Assembly (NCBI GenBank): GCA_009846005.1
Contig: VXYL01000067.1
Coordinates: forward strand, 41,482 to 105,481
Direction: 5' to 3'
Length of the DNA stretch: 64,000 bases
Source: Gammaproteobacteria bacterium
Lineage (GTDB): Bacteria; Pseudomonadota; Gammaproteobacteria; Pseudomonadales; Azotimanducaceae
Positions 17,632-25,843 of the stretch are shown one piece after another; positions within the stretch are counted from its first letter, which is position 1; the number at the start of each line of letters is the position of its first letter. The notes beneath the pieces were generated by a model that was given only the letters and a program-made list of their open reading frames with translations, was not told the origin of the DNA and did no database searches. The position numbers and the translations under genes are program-made.

Positions 17632-18411
17632 CTATGGCGGCAAGCCGCCGTCACCGAGGTCGTCAAGTCGCCGCTCAAGTTCCGCGGCGCGCGCTTCCGC
17701 CGCTTGCGCCCGCGCCTCCGCGTCGTCCCGCATCGCCGTCATTTCGTGGTAGTCCGGCAGAATCTGACCGGTGGTGGGATCGCGAAATCGAAAGTAGCCG
17801 TCGTCGACCACCAATTCCAGTTCTAGCACCTCGCTGTAACCCGCAAGCGTCGCGTCTTGTACCTCCCGGACACCCCCTGGCCTGAACGAATGGCCGACCA
17901 GCAGCGGCCCCCCGTCCCCACGACCACCGTTGGGGTCGGCCAACCAGTATTCGCGCACGCCAAGGTCGGCGTAGAGATCCGGCTTGCGGAACACGTCTCT
18001 GCGCCAATTGGAGAACGACACCAACTCCAACACAAAATCCGGTGGCCCCGGTTCTTCCCAGATCTTGTACGACAGCCTCGGGTGCTTGACCGCGTCGAAG
18101 GCGACGAACACGTCCGGTTCGACCATTGCGGCGCGATTGCCGCGCTCGATATGCACAACCTGGCCACTCCCGACGGAGACGGTGGGATCGTCGAGATAGC
18201 GTTGACGCAGGACAGCCGCAGCGTAGCCGCGCTGCTCGTCGTGCGCACTGCTCTCCGACACCCCCTCGTCCTCAAAGGGATAGCCGTGGTCGTCACACGC
18301 GACCGGCGGCACCGGGCGGTACAGCGCCTCGGCATGGATAACCGACAACGGCATCGTGCGCGAGCCAGCAGCTGCGGCTGGGTTCGCACGGGGACTTGCT
18401 CTTCGCATCAT
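17632..18411 (-). CDS. Uma2-family protein, probably lacking the catalytic lysine
   Basis: Second Uma2 (PD-(D/E)xK-fold) protein, 259 residues. D100 in EPDVFVAFD and E129 in DFVLELVSF correspond to the two acidic ligands of the first Uma2, and YWLADP is the family strand. The position of the catalytic Lys (K103 in the first copy) is F133 here. The C-terminus is a coiled coil (ARAQAAEARAAELERRL). The start is uncertain: ATG at 18411 or 18354, neither with a strong ribosome-binding site. The Lys-to-Phe change suggests loss of nuclease activity or use of another residue. Confidence 0.82.
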   Translation of the reverse strand: MMRRASPRANPAAAAGSRTMPLSVIHAEALYRPVPPVACDDHGYPFEDEGVSESSAHDEQRGYAAAVLRQRYLDDPTVSVGSGQVVHIERGNRAAMVEPDVFVAFDAVKHPRLSYKIWEEPGPPDFVLELVSFSNWRRDVFRKPDLYADLGVREYWLADPNGGRGDGGPLLVGHSFRPGGVREVQDATLAGYSEVLELELVVDDGYFRFRDPTTGQILPDYHEMTAMRDDAEARAQAAEARAAELERRLDDLGDGGLPP

Positions 18412-18511
18412 CTGAACGTACCACAGCGAAGAATCCGCCCGTCGAACCGCGGATCATCCAGAGGTGAATGACGAACCCTTTTGTGGCGAGGGCGGGGACG
18501 GTACCGGTGCC

Positions 18512-18536
18512 GTAGGGAACTGGCTCGTCCCGTCCC
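18512..18536 (+). repeat. REP-like palindrome, degenerate copy
   Basis: GTAG head followed by GGAACTGG, CTCGT and an intact CCCGTCCC arm. The left arm has decayed, so the stem is imperfect. Confidence 0.7.
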
Positions 18537-18590
18537 GCGTCCGTAGTCCCGTAGTCCGTAGTCCCACGCGAGCCCGCGCACCGCGAGTCC

Positions 18591-18615
18591 GGGCGACCAC
18601 AAGGGTCGCCCCTAC
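18591..18615 (-). repeat. REP-like palindrome
   Basis: Plus-strand arms GGGCGACC and GGTCGCCC around ACAAG, ending CTAC. Perfect 8-bp stem; opposite orientation to 18512-18536. Confidence 0.85.
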
Positions 18616-18711
18616 GGGCATCCTGGACCCCTCGCGGAATGATGCGCCCTACCCCGGCACCGAGTAACATTGCCCGTTCACTGACCAAACAAGGAGCGCG
18701 CGGAGGACACC

Positions 18712-19371
18712 ATGACCCTACGCATCAACAGCGAAGTACCCGACTTCACCGCCCATACCACGCAAGGCGAGATCAGCTTCCACGACTGGATCGGCGACGG
18801 CTGGGCGATCCTCTTTTCGCACCCCAAGGACTTCACGCCGGTCTGCACAACCGAACTCGGCTATATGGCTGGCCTCGCCGACGATTTCGCTGGGCGCAAC
18901 TGCAAGATCATCGGCCTGTCCGTCGACCCGGTGACCAATCATTCCGAGTGGATGAAGGACATCGAGGAGACGCAAGGGCACGCCGTCACCTACCCGCTAA
19001 TCGGCGACCCCGAACTGAAGGTCGCCAAGGCCTTCGACATGCTCCCGGACGACGCCGGCGACACCTCCGAGGGACGCACACCGGTGGACAACGCGACGGT
19101 GCGCTCGGTGTTCGTCATCGGACCGGACAAGCGGGTCAAGGCGATGCTCACCTACCCCATGAGCACGGGGCGGAACTTCGACGAAGTGCTGCGGCTGCTC
19201 GACAGTTGCCAACTTACCGCGCAGCACCAGGTGGCGACGCCGGTGAACTGGCAGCACGGCGACGACGTCATCATCGTGCCAGCGGTATCCGACGAGGAAG
19301 CCAAGGCGAAGTACCCCGACGGTTGGGATTCGCCAAAGCCCTACATTCGCATCGTTCCGCAGCCGCAGTAG
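18712..19371 (+). CDS. 1-Cys peroxiredoxin (Prx6 group)
   Basis: Thiol peroxidase that reduces peroxides and lipid hydroperoxides, 219 residues. The peroxidatic Cys45 lies in DFTPVCTTELG. The long C-terminal dimerisation arm (VATPVNWQHGDDVIIVP, then WDSPKPYIR) is characteristic of the Prx6 group and absent from typical 2-Cys enzymes. A second Cys near 191 (LLDSCQLT) is not in a known resolving position. No signal peptide. AAGGAG upstream fixes the ATG. It lies 19 nt before an acyl-CoA dehydrogenase gene, so it may protect a flavoenzyme-rich oxidation pathway; that link is inferred from position. Confidence 0.95.
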   Translation: MTLRINSEVPDFTAHTTQGEISFHDWIGDGWAILFSHPKDFTPVCTTELGYMAGLADDFAGRNCKIIGLSVDPVTNHSEWMKDIEETQGHAVTYPLIGDPELKVAKAFDMLPDDAGDTSEGRTPVDNATVRSVFVIGPDKRVKAMLTYPMSTGRNFDEVLRLLDSCQLTAQHQVATPVNWQHGDDVIIVPAVSDEEAKAKYPDGWDSPKPYIRIVPQPQ

Positions 19372-19390
19372 TCGTCAACCGGAGACCTAG

Positions 19391-20581
19391 ATGGATCTCG
19401 AGTACAGCCCCGAGTACCGGGCGTTCCGCGACGAGGTTCGCACCTTTCTCGACGAGAACAAGCACCGGGCCCCGAACGCCGCACGGATGATTCCCGGCCG
19501 GCCGAACTCGCCGAAGGAATGGCAGCAACTCCTCATCGAACACGGCTACGCGGCCCGCACGATCCCGAAGGAGTACGGCGGCTACGGCGCCGAACCGGAC
19601 ATCCTGAAGACGCGCATCATCGCCGAGGAGTTTGCCCGGGCACGGGTCCCGACGGGGCACTCCGGGGACAACCGCCTGGTGCCCACCGTGCTCGAACTTG
19701 GCACCGAGGAGCAGAAGCAGTGGCTGGTTCCGCCGTCGGTTCGAGGCGAGATGACCTGGTGCCAAGGCTATTCCGAACCGGGCTCGGGCTCCGATCTCGC
19801 TTCGCTGTCCACGAAGGCCGAACTCGACGGCGACGAATGGGTCATCAACGGCCAGAAGATCTGGACGTCCGGTGCCCAGAACGCGGACATGATGTTCTGT
19901 CTCGTGCGCACCGAACCCGACGCCCCGAAGCACAACGGCATCAGCTACCTCGTGTTCTCCATGGACACGCCCGGCATCGAAGTGCGCCCGCTGGTATCCA
20001 TGATGGGCGATGCGTTCTTCAACGAGGTGTTCTTCACCGACGTGCGGGTTCCCAAGGACCAGATCATCGGCAAGCGCGGCGAGGGCTGGTTCGTCGCCAA
20101 CACCACCCTGCGCTACGAGCGCGGCGGCCTAGGCGATCCCAACGAGGCCGAAAACCGCCTGAACCGTATCGTCGACATGATGAAGCGCGAGACCGTCAGC
20201 GGCGAGCGGCTGATCGACAACCCGATCTACCGCGACCGCCTGCTGAAGCTCCAGGGCCAGATTCTCGCCATGAAGTTCAACGGCATGCGGGTGCTCTCCC
20301 ACAACATCAAGGGCGAAGAGCCCGGCATGGCGCGGTGGATCGTGAAGCTCAACGGGTGCGAGCTGAACCACCAGATGGCCGGCCTCGCCATCGACGTCCT
20401 CGGCGAGCTCGGCCTGCTCTACGACGGCAGCGACTACCTGCGCGACGGCGGTTTTTGGCAAGCGCGCTACATGCTCGACCTCGGACTCATCATCGGCGGC
20501 GGCACGGCGCAGATCCAGAAGAACATGATCGGGGAACGAGCGCTTGGTCTGCCGAAAGAACCAAAAGTAGAAGCGGCGTAG
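19391..20581 (+). CDS. Acyl-CoA dehydrogenase family protein
   Basis: FAD-dependent acyl-CoA dehydrogenase, 396 residues. The N-terminal helical domain starts YSPEYRAFRDEVRTFLDEN. The middle beta-domain has the FAD-contact WCQGYSEPGSGSDLASLSTKA and GQKIWTSGAQNADMMFCLVR. The C-terminal helical domain ends in a Gly-rich GGGTAQIQKNMIGERALGLP. Substrate class is not readable. It is followed by a second, different acyl-CoA dehydrogenase, a layout also seen for heteromeric enzymes. The TAG stop at 20579-20581 is the head of a REP-like element. Confidence 0.93.
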   Translation: MDLEYSPEYRAFRDEVRTFLDENKHRAPNAARMIPGRPNSPKEWQQLLIEHGYAARTIPKEYGGYGAEPDILKTRIIAEEFARARVPTGHSGDNRLVPTVLELGTEEQKQWLVPPSVRGEMTWCQGYSEPGSGSDLASLSTKAELDGDEWVINGQKIWTSGAQNADMMFCLVRTEPDAPKHNGISYLVFSMDTPGIEVRPLVSMMGDAFFNEVFFTDVRVPKDQIIGKRGEGWFVANTTLRYERGGLGDPNEAENRLNRIVDMMKRETVSGERLIDNPIYRDRLLKLQGQILAMKFNGMRVLSHNIKGEEPGMARWIVKLNGCELNHQMAGLAIDVLGELGLLYDGSDYLRDGGFWQARYMLDLGLIIGGGTAQIQKNMIGERALGLPKEPKVEAA

Positions 20582-20602
20582 GGGCGACCCTTGTGGTCGC
20601 CC
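20578..20602 (+). repeat. REP-like palindrome overlapping a stop codon
   Basis: GTAG, GGGCGACC, CTTGT, GGTCGCCC. The TAG at 20579-20581 stops the preceding acyl-CoA dehydrogenase. Confidence 0.87.
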
Positions 20603-20637
20603 GTAATTGGTCAACGACGATGCGGGTTCCGTCCGAC

Positions 20638-20662
20638 GGGCCGCCACAAGGGCGGCCCCTAC
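20638..20662 (-). repeat. REP-like palindrome with a variant stem
   Basis: Plus-strand arms GGGCCGCC and GGCGGCCC around ACAAG, ending CTAC. The arms differ from other copies at paired positions yet remain fully complementary. Confidence 0.86.
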
Positions 20663-20711
20663 GCCAGACCCGTCTCCGCGCCGGAACAGGACCAAGGAGC
20701 TAACAAACACG

Positions 20712-21800
20712 ATGGACTTCGCACTGAGTGAAGAGCAGCGCATGCTGCAAGACAGCATCTCGGGTTATCTCGAGTCCGGCTGTCCTTTGACACGCGTCCG
20801 AGAGGTCGCCGAGGAACGCGAAGACCGCGCGGACGACATCTGGAACGAACTCACCAACCTCGGTGTACACGGCGTGCTCGTCGACGAGGACTACGGCGGC
20901 GTCGGTCTGGGTCGCCTCGAGGCGTCCCTCATCGCAGAGGCTCTTGGCAATGCCGTCGCGCCTGTCCCCTACGTCGCTTCGTCGATCATGGCGCCCACGG
21001 CTCTTGCCGCCGCCGGTAGCGACGAACAGAAAGAAGCCTGGCTGCCACGAATCGCGGGCGGCGAAGTCGTCGTCGGTGTTGGCGTCTCGGAGCAGATCGG
21101 CCGCCGGGAGACCGAAGGTGTTTCCTCGACGGACGGCAAGCTCAACGGCAAGGCGATGTTCGTCCTCGATGGCGGGTCAGCCGATGTACTGATCATCGCC
21201 TCCGACGACGGCGCCATGCACCTGGTCGAGCCGAACGGACCCGGCATCACCCGCAACAAACTCAAGACCATCGATCGAACAAGGACGGTGGCCGAAGTCG
21301 TCCTCGATGGTGCCGCCGGCGACGTGCTGCCGGGCTCGGTCGGCGACCGCGAACCGCTCTTGACCACCATCGACGTCGGCCGCGTAATCCTCGCCGCCGA
21401 CACCCTGGGCGCCGCCCAATCCATGCTCGACAAGTCCGTCGACTACGCCAAGGAGCGTCGCCAGTTCAATCGCGTGATCGGATCGTTCCAGGCCGTGAAG
21501 CACATGTGTGCCGAAATGGCCGCAGAGCTGGAACCCTGCCGGTCACTGGTCTGGTACACCGCGCATGCCTACTCAGCGATTCCCGAGGAAGGCCGGCTGA
21601 TGGCGTGCCATGCCAAGGCCCATCTCGCAGAGGTCGGCAAGTTCGTAGCACGCAAGTCCACAGAGGTCCACGGCGGCATGGGGATCACCGACCTGCTGGG
21701 TCTGCACTACTGGTTCAAACGGATCGGGTTCAACCGGCAGTTGTTGGGGGCGCCGGAGTTGGTTCGGGAAGAGGCGGCGCGGGTGCAGGAGTGGGTCTAG
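20712..21800 (+). CDS. Acyl-CoA dehydrogenase family protein (second subunit or paralogue)
   Basis: Acyl-CoA dehydrogenase of 362 residues, starting MDFALSEEQRMLQDS after a modest AAGGAG site. It keeps the classical C-terminal block with KERRQFNRVIGSFQ, ending in STEVHGGMGITDLLGLHYWFKR. The middle region is shorter and less conserved than in the 396-residue neighbour. The pair is separated only by a REP doublet (20578-20662). Side-by-side unequal acyl-CoA dehydrogenases often form heterotetramers in degradation of steroid-like or long side chains. Whether this pair does so is inference. Confidence 0.92.
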   Translation: MDFALSEEQRMLQDSISGYLESGCPLTRVREVAEEREDRADDIWNELTNLGVHGVLVDEDYGGVGLGRLEASLIAEALGNAVAPVPYVASSIMAPTALAAAGSDEQKEAWLPRIAGGEVVVGVGVSEQIGRRETEGVSSTDGKLNGKAMFVLDGGSADVLIIASDDGAMHLVEPNGPGITRNKLKTIDRTRTVAEVVLDGAAGDVLPGSVGDREPLLTTIDVGRVILAADTLGAAQSMLDKSVDYAKERRQFNRVIGSFQAVKHMCAEMAAELEPCRSLVWYTAHAYSAIPEEGRLMACHAKAHLAEVGKFVARKSTEVHGGMGITDLLGLHYWFKRIGFNRQLLGAPELVREEAARVQEWV

Positions 21801-22260
21801 CTCTTGTCTGTTCGTATTCAATCAAGCAAGCAAGTGATTGAGATCGACTCAACAACTCGCAATTCCACGTCCAGCGAGAGTCCGGAATTGAGCACGCAGC
21901 ACACCTGGTTGCTACGACTACCCAAGCGAGGGACTCGGTAGTACGAATGGACCTGGCCTCAAGCAATTCCATGGCAAATCCGATCAGGCGCACGCCTCTC
22001 GGCCTGGAGCTTGACCTTTCGATTCTCAGTCGTCGCAATGAACCTGGAATGCCGCCCCTAGAGTATGCCGATGAGTTGTTTCGTTTCGACACCGATACTC
22101 ATGCTCGGCTCCTACGGTACCTTTCAAAAAGACGTCCACAAGCGCTGTCCCGCGTCCTGAGCGGCGGGGGATTCGAGCTCTTCGTTCCAGAGACGGATCC
22201 GCCTCCCATGCAGGTCTCATCGCGAGGAGCGTCTGGCGCGGGCGGGGACAAGCCCCGCCC
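21801..22260. other. Gene-poor region with a possible truncated reading frame
   Basis: A plus-strand frame at 21947-22239 reads plausibly (PPLEYADELFRFDTDTHAR, then LSGGGFELFVPETDPPP) and then runs into the REP-like element at 22240-22264 and antisense into the Rpn gene. It could be a small gene truncated by the repeat, but no family was recognised and chance is not excluded. Codon use is less GC-biased than in neighbouring genes. Nothing else is seen. Confidence 0.3.
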
Positions 22261-22264
22261 CTAC
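22240..22264 (-). repeat. REP-like palindrome overlapping the Rpn stop codon
   Basis: Plus-strand arms GGGCGGGG and CCCCGCCC around ACAAG, ending CTAC. This stem variant is also fully complementary. The TAG (minus strand, 22261-22263) terminates the Rpn gene. Confidence 0.87.
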
Positions 22265-23253
22265 GGGCTGGGTTTCCCGTTGATGCGGTCAAGCAACTCC
22301 GTGCCGGTTTCGCAGTCCACGATGAGGTCTGCCACCGCCTCGAGGCGGACATGGTCGCTGCCTGTTAACTCGGCGACCAGCGCCTGGGCGGTCGCTACAC
22401 CGAACCGGTGCGAAGTCTGGCGACTCAGCAAGGCGAGCTGGCCTTCCTCCCGGCCCTCCTCCCGGCCTTGTTGCAGCCACTCCTGGGGCCATTCGCGCGC
22501 CCGCGCTTCCAATTCGGTCAATCCGTCCATCAGATCTCTCCAATCCAAGATCACGTCTGTGTCCGGTTCCGGAACCGGCATGTTTAGTCCCGGCAGTAGC
22601 GCCTTCACCCAGTCCGAATAGGCACGGAATAGGCTCTGGTCTTCCGCATCGCCATCCCGTGGCAGCCACTGGGCTGCCTTCGAGAGCACACGAACCATGT
22701 CCGACAGCGAACGGCCACCGGTCAGGTGTGCCAGTACGCTGAGCCGGTCGTTCCGTAGATCGTCACGCGGGGGCAGGCCGAGGTCAAGTCGCATGTACCG
22801 GCGACCCGCGATGTGGCCCGCCAAGCCGGGAATTGCATCGGCCACGTCGCGGAGGTTGTCCGCCGCGTTCCACTCCGCGGTTCCCGTGTGAACGACCAGC
22901 GGGAAGATGGCTGGATACCTGTCATTGGTTCCGCGCGCGGCGGGCGTCAGACTCTCGTAGACCATGCCGACGTAGGCGGCCATGCGTGCCGCCATGTCGC
23001 TGTCGACATTCGACTGGATCTCGATCGTCACCATTACTTGGCGGCCATCCCGAAGTCTGGCCAGCCAAAGGACATCGCCGAAGCGCCTGTCGCCGGTGCG
23101 GCTGACGAACTCCGTCGGCATCGGGCGAAGAGTGCGGAAGTCGACTTGGCGAACCCATCGACCGGGAACGTGCGTGCGAAGCAGATCCTCGACGAGTCGC
23201 CTGTGGCGAAACAGTCGCTTGCAGATCTTGTCCTTGGCTTGCGTGGTATCCAC
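22261..23253 (-). CDS. Rpn-family recombination-promoting nuclease / putative transposase
   Basis: PD-(D/E)xK nuclease-fold protein of the Rpn family, 330 residues. Members of this family promote RecA-independent recombination and cut DNA. The core is visible as D60 in RRFGDVLWLARL and E78-x-Q80 in MVTIEIQSNVD. The middle holds the family LPLVVHTG-like strand (IFPLVVHTGTAEW), and the C-terminus has QQGREEGREEGQ followed by LLSRQTSHRFG, the DUF4351-type tail. The start is a GTG at 23253 without a clear ribosome-binding site, so the N-terminus is less certain. The stop lies inside a REP-like element. Rpn genes are often recombination-prone and multicopy. Confidence 0.88.
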   Translation of the reverse strand: MDTTQAKDKICKRLFRHRRLVEDLLRTHVPGRWVRQVDFRTLRPMPTEFVSRTGDRRFGDVLWLARLRDGRQVMVTIEIQSNVDSDMAARMAAYVGMVYESLTPAARGTNDRYPAIFPLVVHTGTAEWNAADNLRDVADAIPGLAGHIAGRRYMRLDLGLPPRDDLRNDRLSVLAHLTGGRSLSDMVRVLSKAAQWLPRDGDAEDQSLFRAYSDWVKALLPGLNMPVPEPDTDVILDWRDLMDGLTELEARAREWPQEWLQQGREEGREEGQLALLSRQTSHRFGVATAQALVAELTGSDHVRLEAVADLIVDCETGTELLDRINGKPSP

Positions 23254-23501
23254 ACGCAGACCATAGGATGCGGCAGATGCTGAAGGCAGGCGCTATCGCC
23301 CACGTCAGCTGTGAGAGATTAGCCATTGGGTGTGTGCGAGAAGGACACCACAACCTTGGAGTTACCTGCGGAAATCGACTTCGACAAGCGTCGGTTATTG
23401 CGGAGTTGCGAGCCAGGGAACAGTCCTCCGAAGACCAGCCCAGTTTGGGCGGTGCAGCCGACGCTCAACGCCGCCAACAGCGGTCGGCGGCGCACCTCTG
23501 G

Positions 23502-23975
23502 TCAACCGAACAGACGCTCATCCCACCAAACCGGTGTTTCGAGACTCGGTCTGATTCGCGGGAAGTCCTGATGGTTCGAGTTGATGATGATGTTTCGTTC
23601 CACGCGCGCGACCACAGATGGCACGAATAGGAGCGCCGAGCGTCTCTCCGCGTACCACCGGTGGCCAAACTGCCTGGCTGACGTACCGTCCGGTCGGTAC
23701 CAACCCGGCAACCGATCCGAGCTTGCGACTTCGTAGGTGACTCCGGCTGGAATCGCGATTTCGATGTAATGCTGGTTCGGTGGCAAGACGCGCCGCCAGT
23801 TGACCAATGTCTCTAACATCGCTGTCGAAAAATGGTCAGCAGCGTAGATCACCCGGTCACCCGTTTCGTGCCAACGGCCCTCTACTTCGCTGGCACCGTC
23901 TGGGCTGTAGACGGGGAATACGCCGTTCGGGTCGCCAATTCGGTAGGCGATCAACTGCTCGGGAAGTCCGCGCAA
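23502..23975 (-). CDS. RES-domain toxin
   Basis: Toxin component of a RES/Xre (ParT-ParS, MbcT-MbcA) module; characterised members deplete NAD+ or ADP-ribosylate a target. The 157-residue product shows the RES-type order: YRIGDPNGVFPVYSPDGA with the Arg, EGRWHETGDRVIYAADHFSTAMLE including the conserved Arg, Tyr and Glu, and a late PSVVARVERNIIIN strand. The likely start is a TTG at 23975, in the same frame as the antitoxin stop and 6 nt after it. No ATG is available before the domain begins. Weak TTG initiation may keep toxin below antitoxin. Confidence 0.9.
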   Translation of the reverse strand: MRGLPEQLIAYRIGDPNGVFPVYSPDGASEVEGRWHETGDRVIYAADHFSTAMLETLVNWRRVLPPNQHYIEIAIPAGVTYEVASSDRLPGWYRPDGTSARQFGHRWYAERRSALLFVPSVVARVERNIIINSNHQDFPRIRPSLETPVWWDERLFG

Positions 23976-23981
23976 GGTCGA

Positions 23982-24461
23982 CTACACCGGCACACCTGCG
24001 GCCGCGCGTCGCAAGAGATTGAGAACCGCTTCTGCACCGGCCGAACTCGAGCGTGCCATATCGAAAGGCGTCTCACCGCCAAGCAGCGGGTGCGGGCCGC
24101 TGAGGAAGTCGACCATCCGGTCGAGATCGCCGTGGTACACCTGGGCTAGGAAATCGAGTACGCGCCCCACTTCGTAGATCCGCTCGCTGTGTTCCCGAGG
24201 CAGCGGCTTCCCCTCCTTGCGCAAGCGTCGGTAGGTCGCTTCCGGGATCATCAATCCGATAACTCTCGATCGACCTAGTAGACGAGCAAAGGCGATGACG
24301 ACCGTCGTCGGAAGCCCGTTCGCCACCTGGCGAGCCAGGGCGACGTCGTCGAATTCACGGGGAACATTCAACTCCATCAGTCGCGCCAATCGTTTTGGTT
24401 CGCTACCGAACCGAGTCGCTGGATCCGCGTAGGCTGGCAGAATATTCGCGGCGACCGCCAT
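23982..24461 (-). CDS. Xre/MbcA/ParS-type antitoxin
   Basis: Antitoxin partner of the RES toxin, 159 residues. It has the helical Xre-like N-terminal part (GLPTTVVIAFARLLGRSRVIGLMIPEATYRRLRKEG, read as successive helices) and the C-terminal DUF2384 toxin-binding part (LDFLAQVYHGDLDRMVDFL, then LLGGETPFDMARSS). Antitoxin-first order is standard for these modules and lets the complex repress its own promoter. No clear operator was picked out in the 85 bp upstream. Confidence 0.92.
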   Translation of the reverse strand: MAVAANILPAYADPATRFGSEPKRLARLMELNVPREFDDVALARQVANGLPTTVVIAFARLLGRSRVIGLMIPEATYRRLRKEGKPLPREHSERIYEVGRVLDFLAQVYHGDLDRMVDFLSGPHPLLGGETPFDMARSSSAGAEAVLNLLRRAAAGVPV

Positions 24462-24546
24462 GATGTAGCCCGTTAGCCGAGTCGCGTCAGATGACGTGAC
24501 TTTAGGCGTTATTTGGCGCAGGTGTCAAGGTCGCCGTCAACGTTCT

Positions 24547-25032
24547 CTATGCCTTTAGGGTCACCGGCGGAGCAGGCGGCCCGTTCGCGATGAGCTGCTG
24601 CAGCAATCCCGCGAAACCCCGTGGAACGAACAGTTCGCCGCTTGAGCGAATCTCCGCAAGCGACCACCAGCGGAACTCGCGGAAGATGTCGACCTCGCCG
24701 TGGGCTGGATTGTGGGCCGACGTCGGTTCGAACCGCGCCACGCGTGCGAAGTAGATGTCCTCCGACTGGCGGACCTGCTCGCCCCGTAGTGGATAGGTAT
24801 GCACCCGGCGCCAGATCAGCGGGACGCCGTCGAGCAACCGCAAACCCGTTTCTTCCCAGACCTCGCGGTGGAGCGCCGTGCGGTCGTCCTCGCCCGGGTG
24901 GATTCCCCCGCCGGGGGTGAGCCAAACATCCTTGCCGCCGAACGGATTGGCGAAGCGCAGCATAAGGGCTTCATCCTCATGCGAGAGGACCAGCGCTCGT
25001 ACCGCCCGACGGTCCCGGACACTCTCAGCCAT
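24547..25032 (-). CDS. NUDIX hydrolase
   Basis: Hydrolase of nucleoside diphosphates linked to another moiety, 161 residues from ATG 25032. The NUDIX box is complete: GGGIHPGED, then HREVWEETGLRL, fitting G-x5-E-x7-REUxEExGU. The preceding LMLRFANPFGGKDVWLTPG and following IYFARVARFEPT are the expected strands, and the protein resembles the general MutT-like group with no marker for a specific substrate. An in-frame upstream ATG at 25056 is possible. It is divergent from the secreted nuclease gene with about 50 bp between the starts. Confidence 0.93.
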   Translation of the reverse strand: MAESVRDRRAVRALVLSHEDEALMLRFANPFGGKDVWLTPGGGIHPGEDDRTALHREVWEETGLRLLDGVPLIWRRVHTYPLRGEQVRQSEDIYFARVARFEPTSAHNPAHGEVDIFREFRWWSLAEIRSSGELFVPRGFAGLLQQLIANGPPAPPVTLKA

Positions 25033-25082
25033 TCCCTGCGGTCCCGCTTGCCGCACGGCGTCCTCGTGCGCATGATGTTCGT

Positions 25083-25721
25083 ATGCGTTTGCACGAGATC
25101 ATGTGGCCGTCACTGCTTGCGTGCGTGGTTTTCCCCACCATGAGCGCCGCCGAGACCGTGGTCCGGGTCAAGGACGGGGACAGTCTCGTGGTCGACTCCA
25201 ACGGCCGCGAGGTGGAAGTCCGTTTGGCCGACATCGATACGCCGGAGTTCAACCAGCCCCGGGGCGAGGAAGCCCGCGACGCGTTGAAGTCCCTGGTCGA
25301 CGGCAAGGAAGTACGCCTGGAACTGGTCGGAGGAGATGCCTATCGCCGCATCGTGGCCCACGTGTTCGTCGGCGATCTCGACGTGAACGCGGAACTCGTT
25401 CGGCTCGGGCTTGCCTGGGTGCGCCGTGCCTATGATCCGGCGCCATCGCTGGTCGCCTTGGAGGACGGAGCGAGGCAGGCCGGGCGCGGTTTGTGGGCCG
25501 ACGAGGATCCGGTGCCGCCGTGGATCTGGCGAAAGACCGAGCAGTCCACCGACCGACAGCTAGGCGCAATACCCGAAGTCGAGTGCGGGACCAAGCAGTC
25601 CTGCGCCAAGATGACCAGTTGCGAAGAAGCCATCGCCTTTCTCCGGCAATGCAAGCTGACCCGGATCGACGGCGATGGCGACGGGATTCCCTGCGAGAAG
25701 CTCTGCCGGTACTACCGCTGA
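25083..25721 (+). CDS. Secreted thermonuclease-like protein with Excalibur domain
   Basis: Staphylococcal-nuclease-fold protein, 212 residues, with a signal peptide (about 1-23, LLACVVFPTMSAAE). The nuclease core has VKDGDSLVV, R47 and the metal-site run ADIDTPEF (D50, D52, E55), and DAYRRIVAHVF with the second catalytic Arg. Residues from about 169 to the end form an Excalibur calcium-binding domain: Cys pairs plus DGDGDGIPCEKLC. The combination indicates a calcium-dependent exported nuclease, possibly for phosphate or nucleotide scavenging or defence. Confidence 0.93.
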   Translation: MRLHEIMWPSLLACVVFPTMSAAETVVRVKDGDSLVVDSNGREVEVRLADIDTPEFNQPRGEEARDALKSLVDGKEVRLELVGGDAYRRIVAHVFVGDLDVNAELVRLGLAWVRRAYDPAPSLVALEDGARQAGRGLWADEDPVPPWIWRKTEQSTDRQLGAIPEVECGTKQSCAKMTSCEEAIAFLRQCKLTRIDGDGDGIPCEKLCRYYR

Positions 25722-25800
25722 GTCCAGCATCGCCCCAAACCGCCGAATGGACCGATGGGGCTTGTCGCACCGGCGTCCGAACGCCGAGTGGTGTGGCTGC

Positions 25801-25825
25801 GGGACGGGACAAGCCCGTCCCCTAC
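25801..25825 (-). repeat. REP-like palindrome, single copy
   Basis: Plus-strand GGGACGGG, ACAAG, CCCGTCCC, CTAC. It lies between two convergent genes, 18 bp from the stop of the redoxin/copper protein gene. Confidence 0.87.
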
Positions 25826-25843
25826 GGGTGTTCGGCGTCGACC

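Larger units (their letters stand above)
18412..18711. other. Intergenic region with a REP pair and a CGTAGTC microrepeat
   Basis: No gene found. It contains REP-like elements at 18512-18536 and 18591-18615 in opposite orientation. Between them, at about 18539-18566, is a short tandem array of CCGTAGTC-like units, each containing GTAG. The last 50 bp should include the promoter and ribosome-binding site (AAGGAG) of the peroxiredoxin gene. Confidence 0.6.

Noticed and set aside
23254..23501. Short plus-strand frames between the Rpn and RES genes
   Set aside because: No family signal, ribosome-binding site or codon bias supports a gene; I see nothing definite in this stretch.
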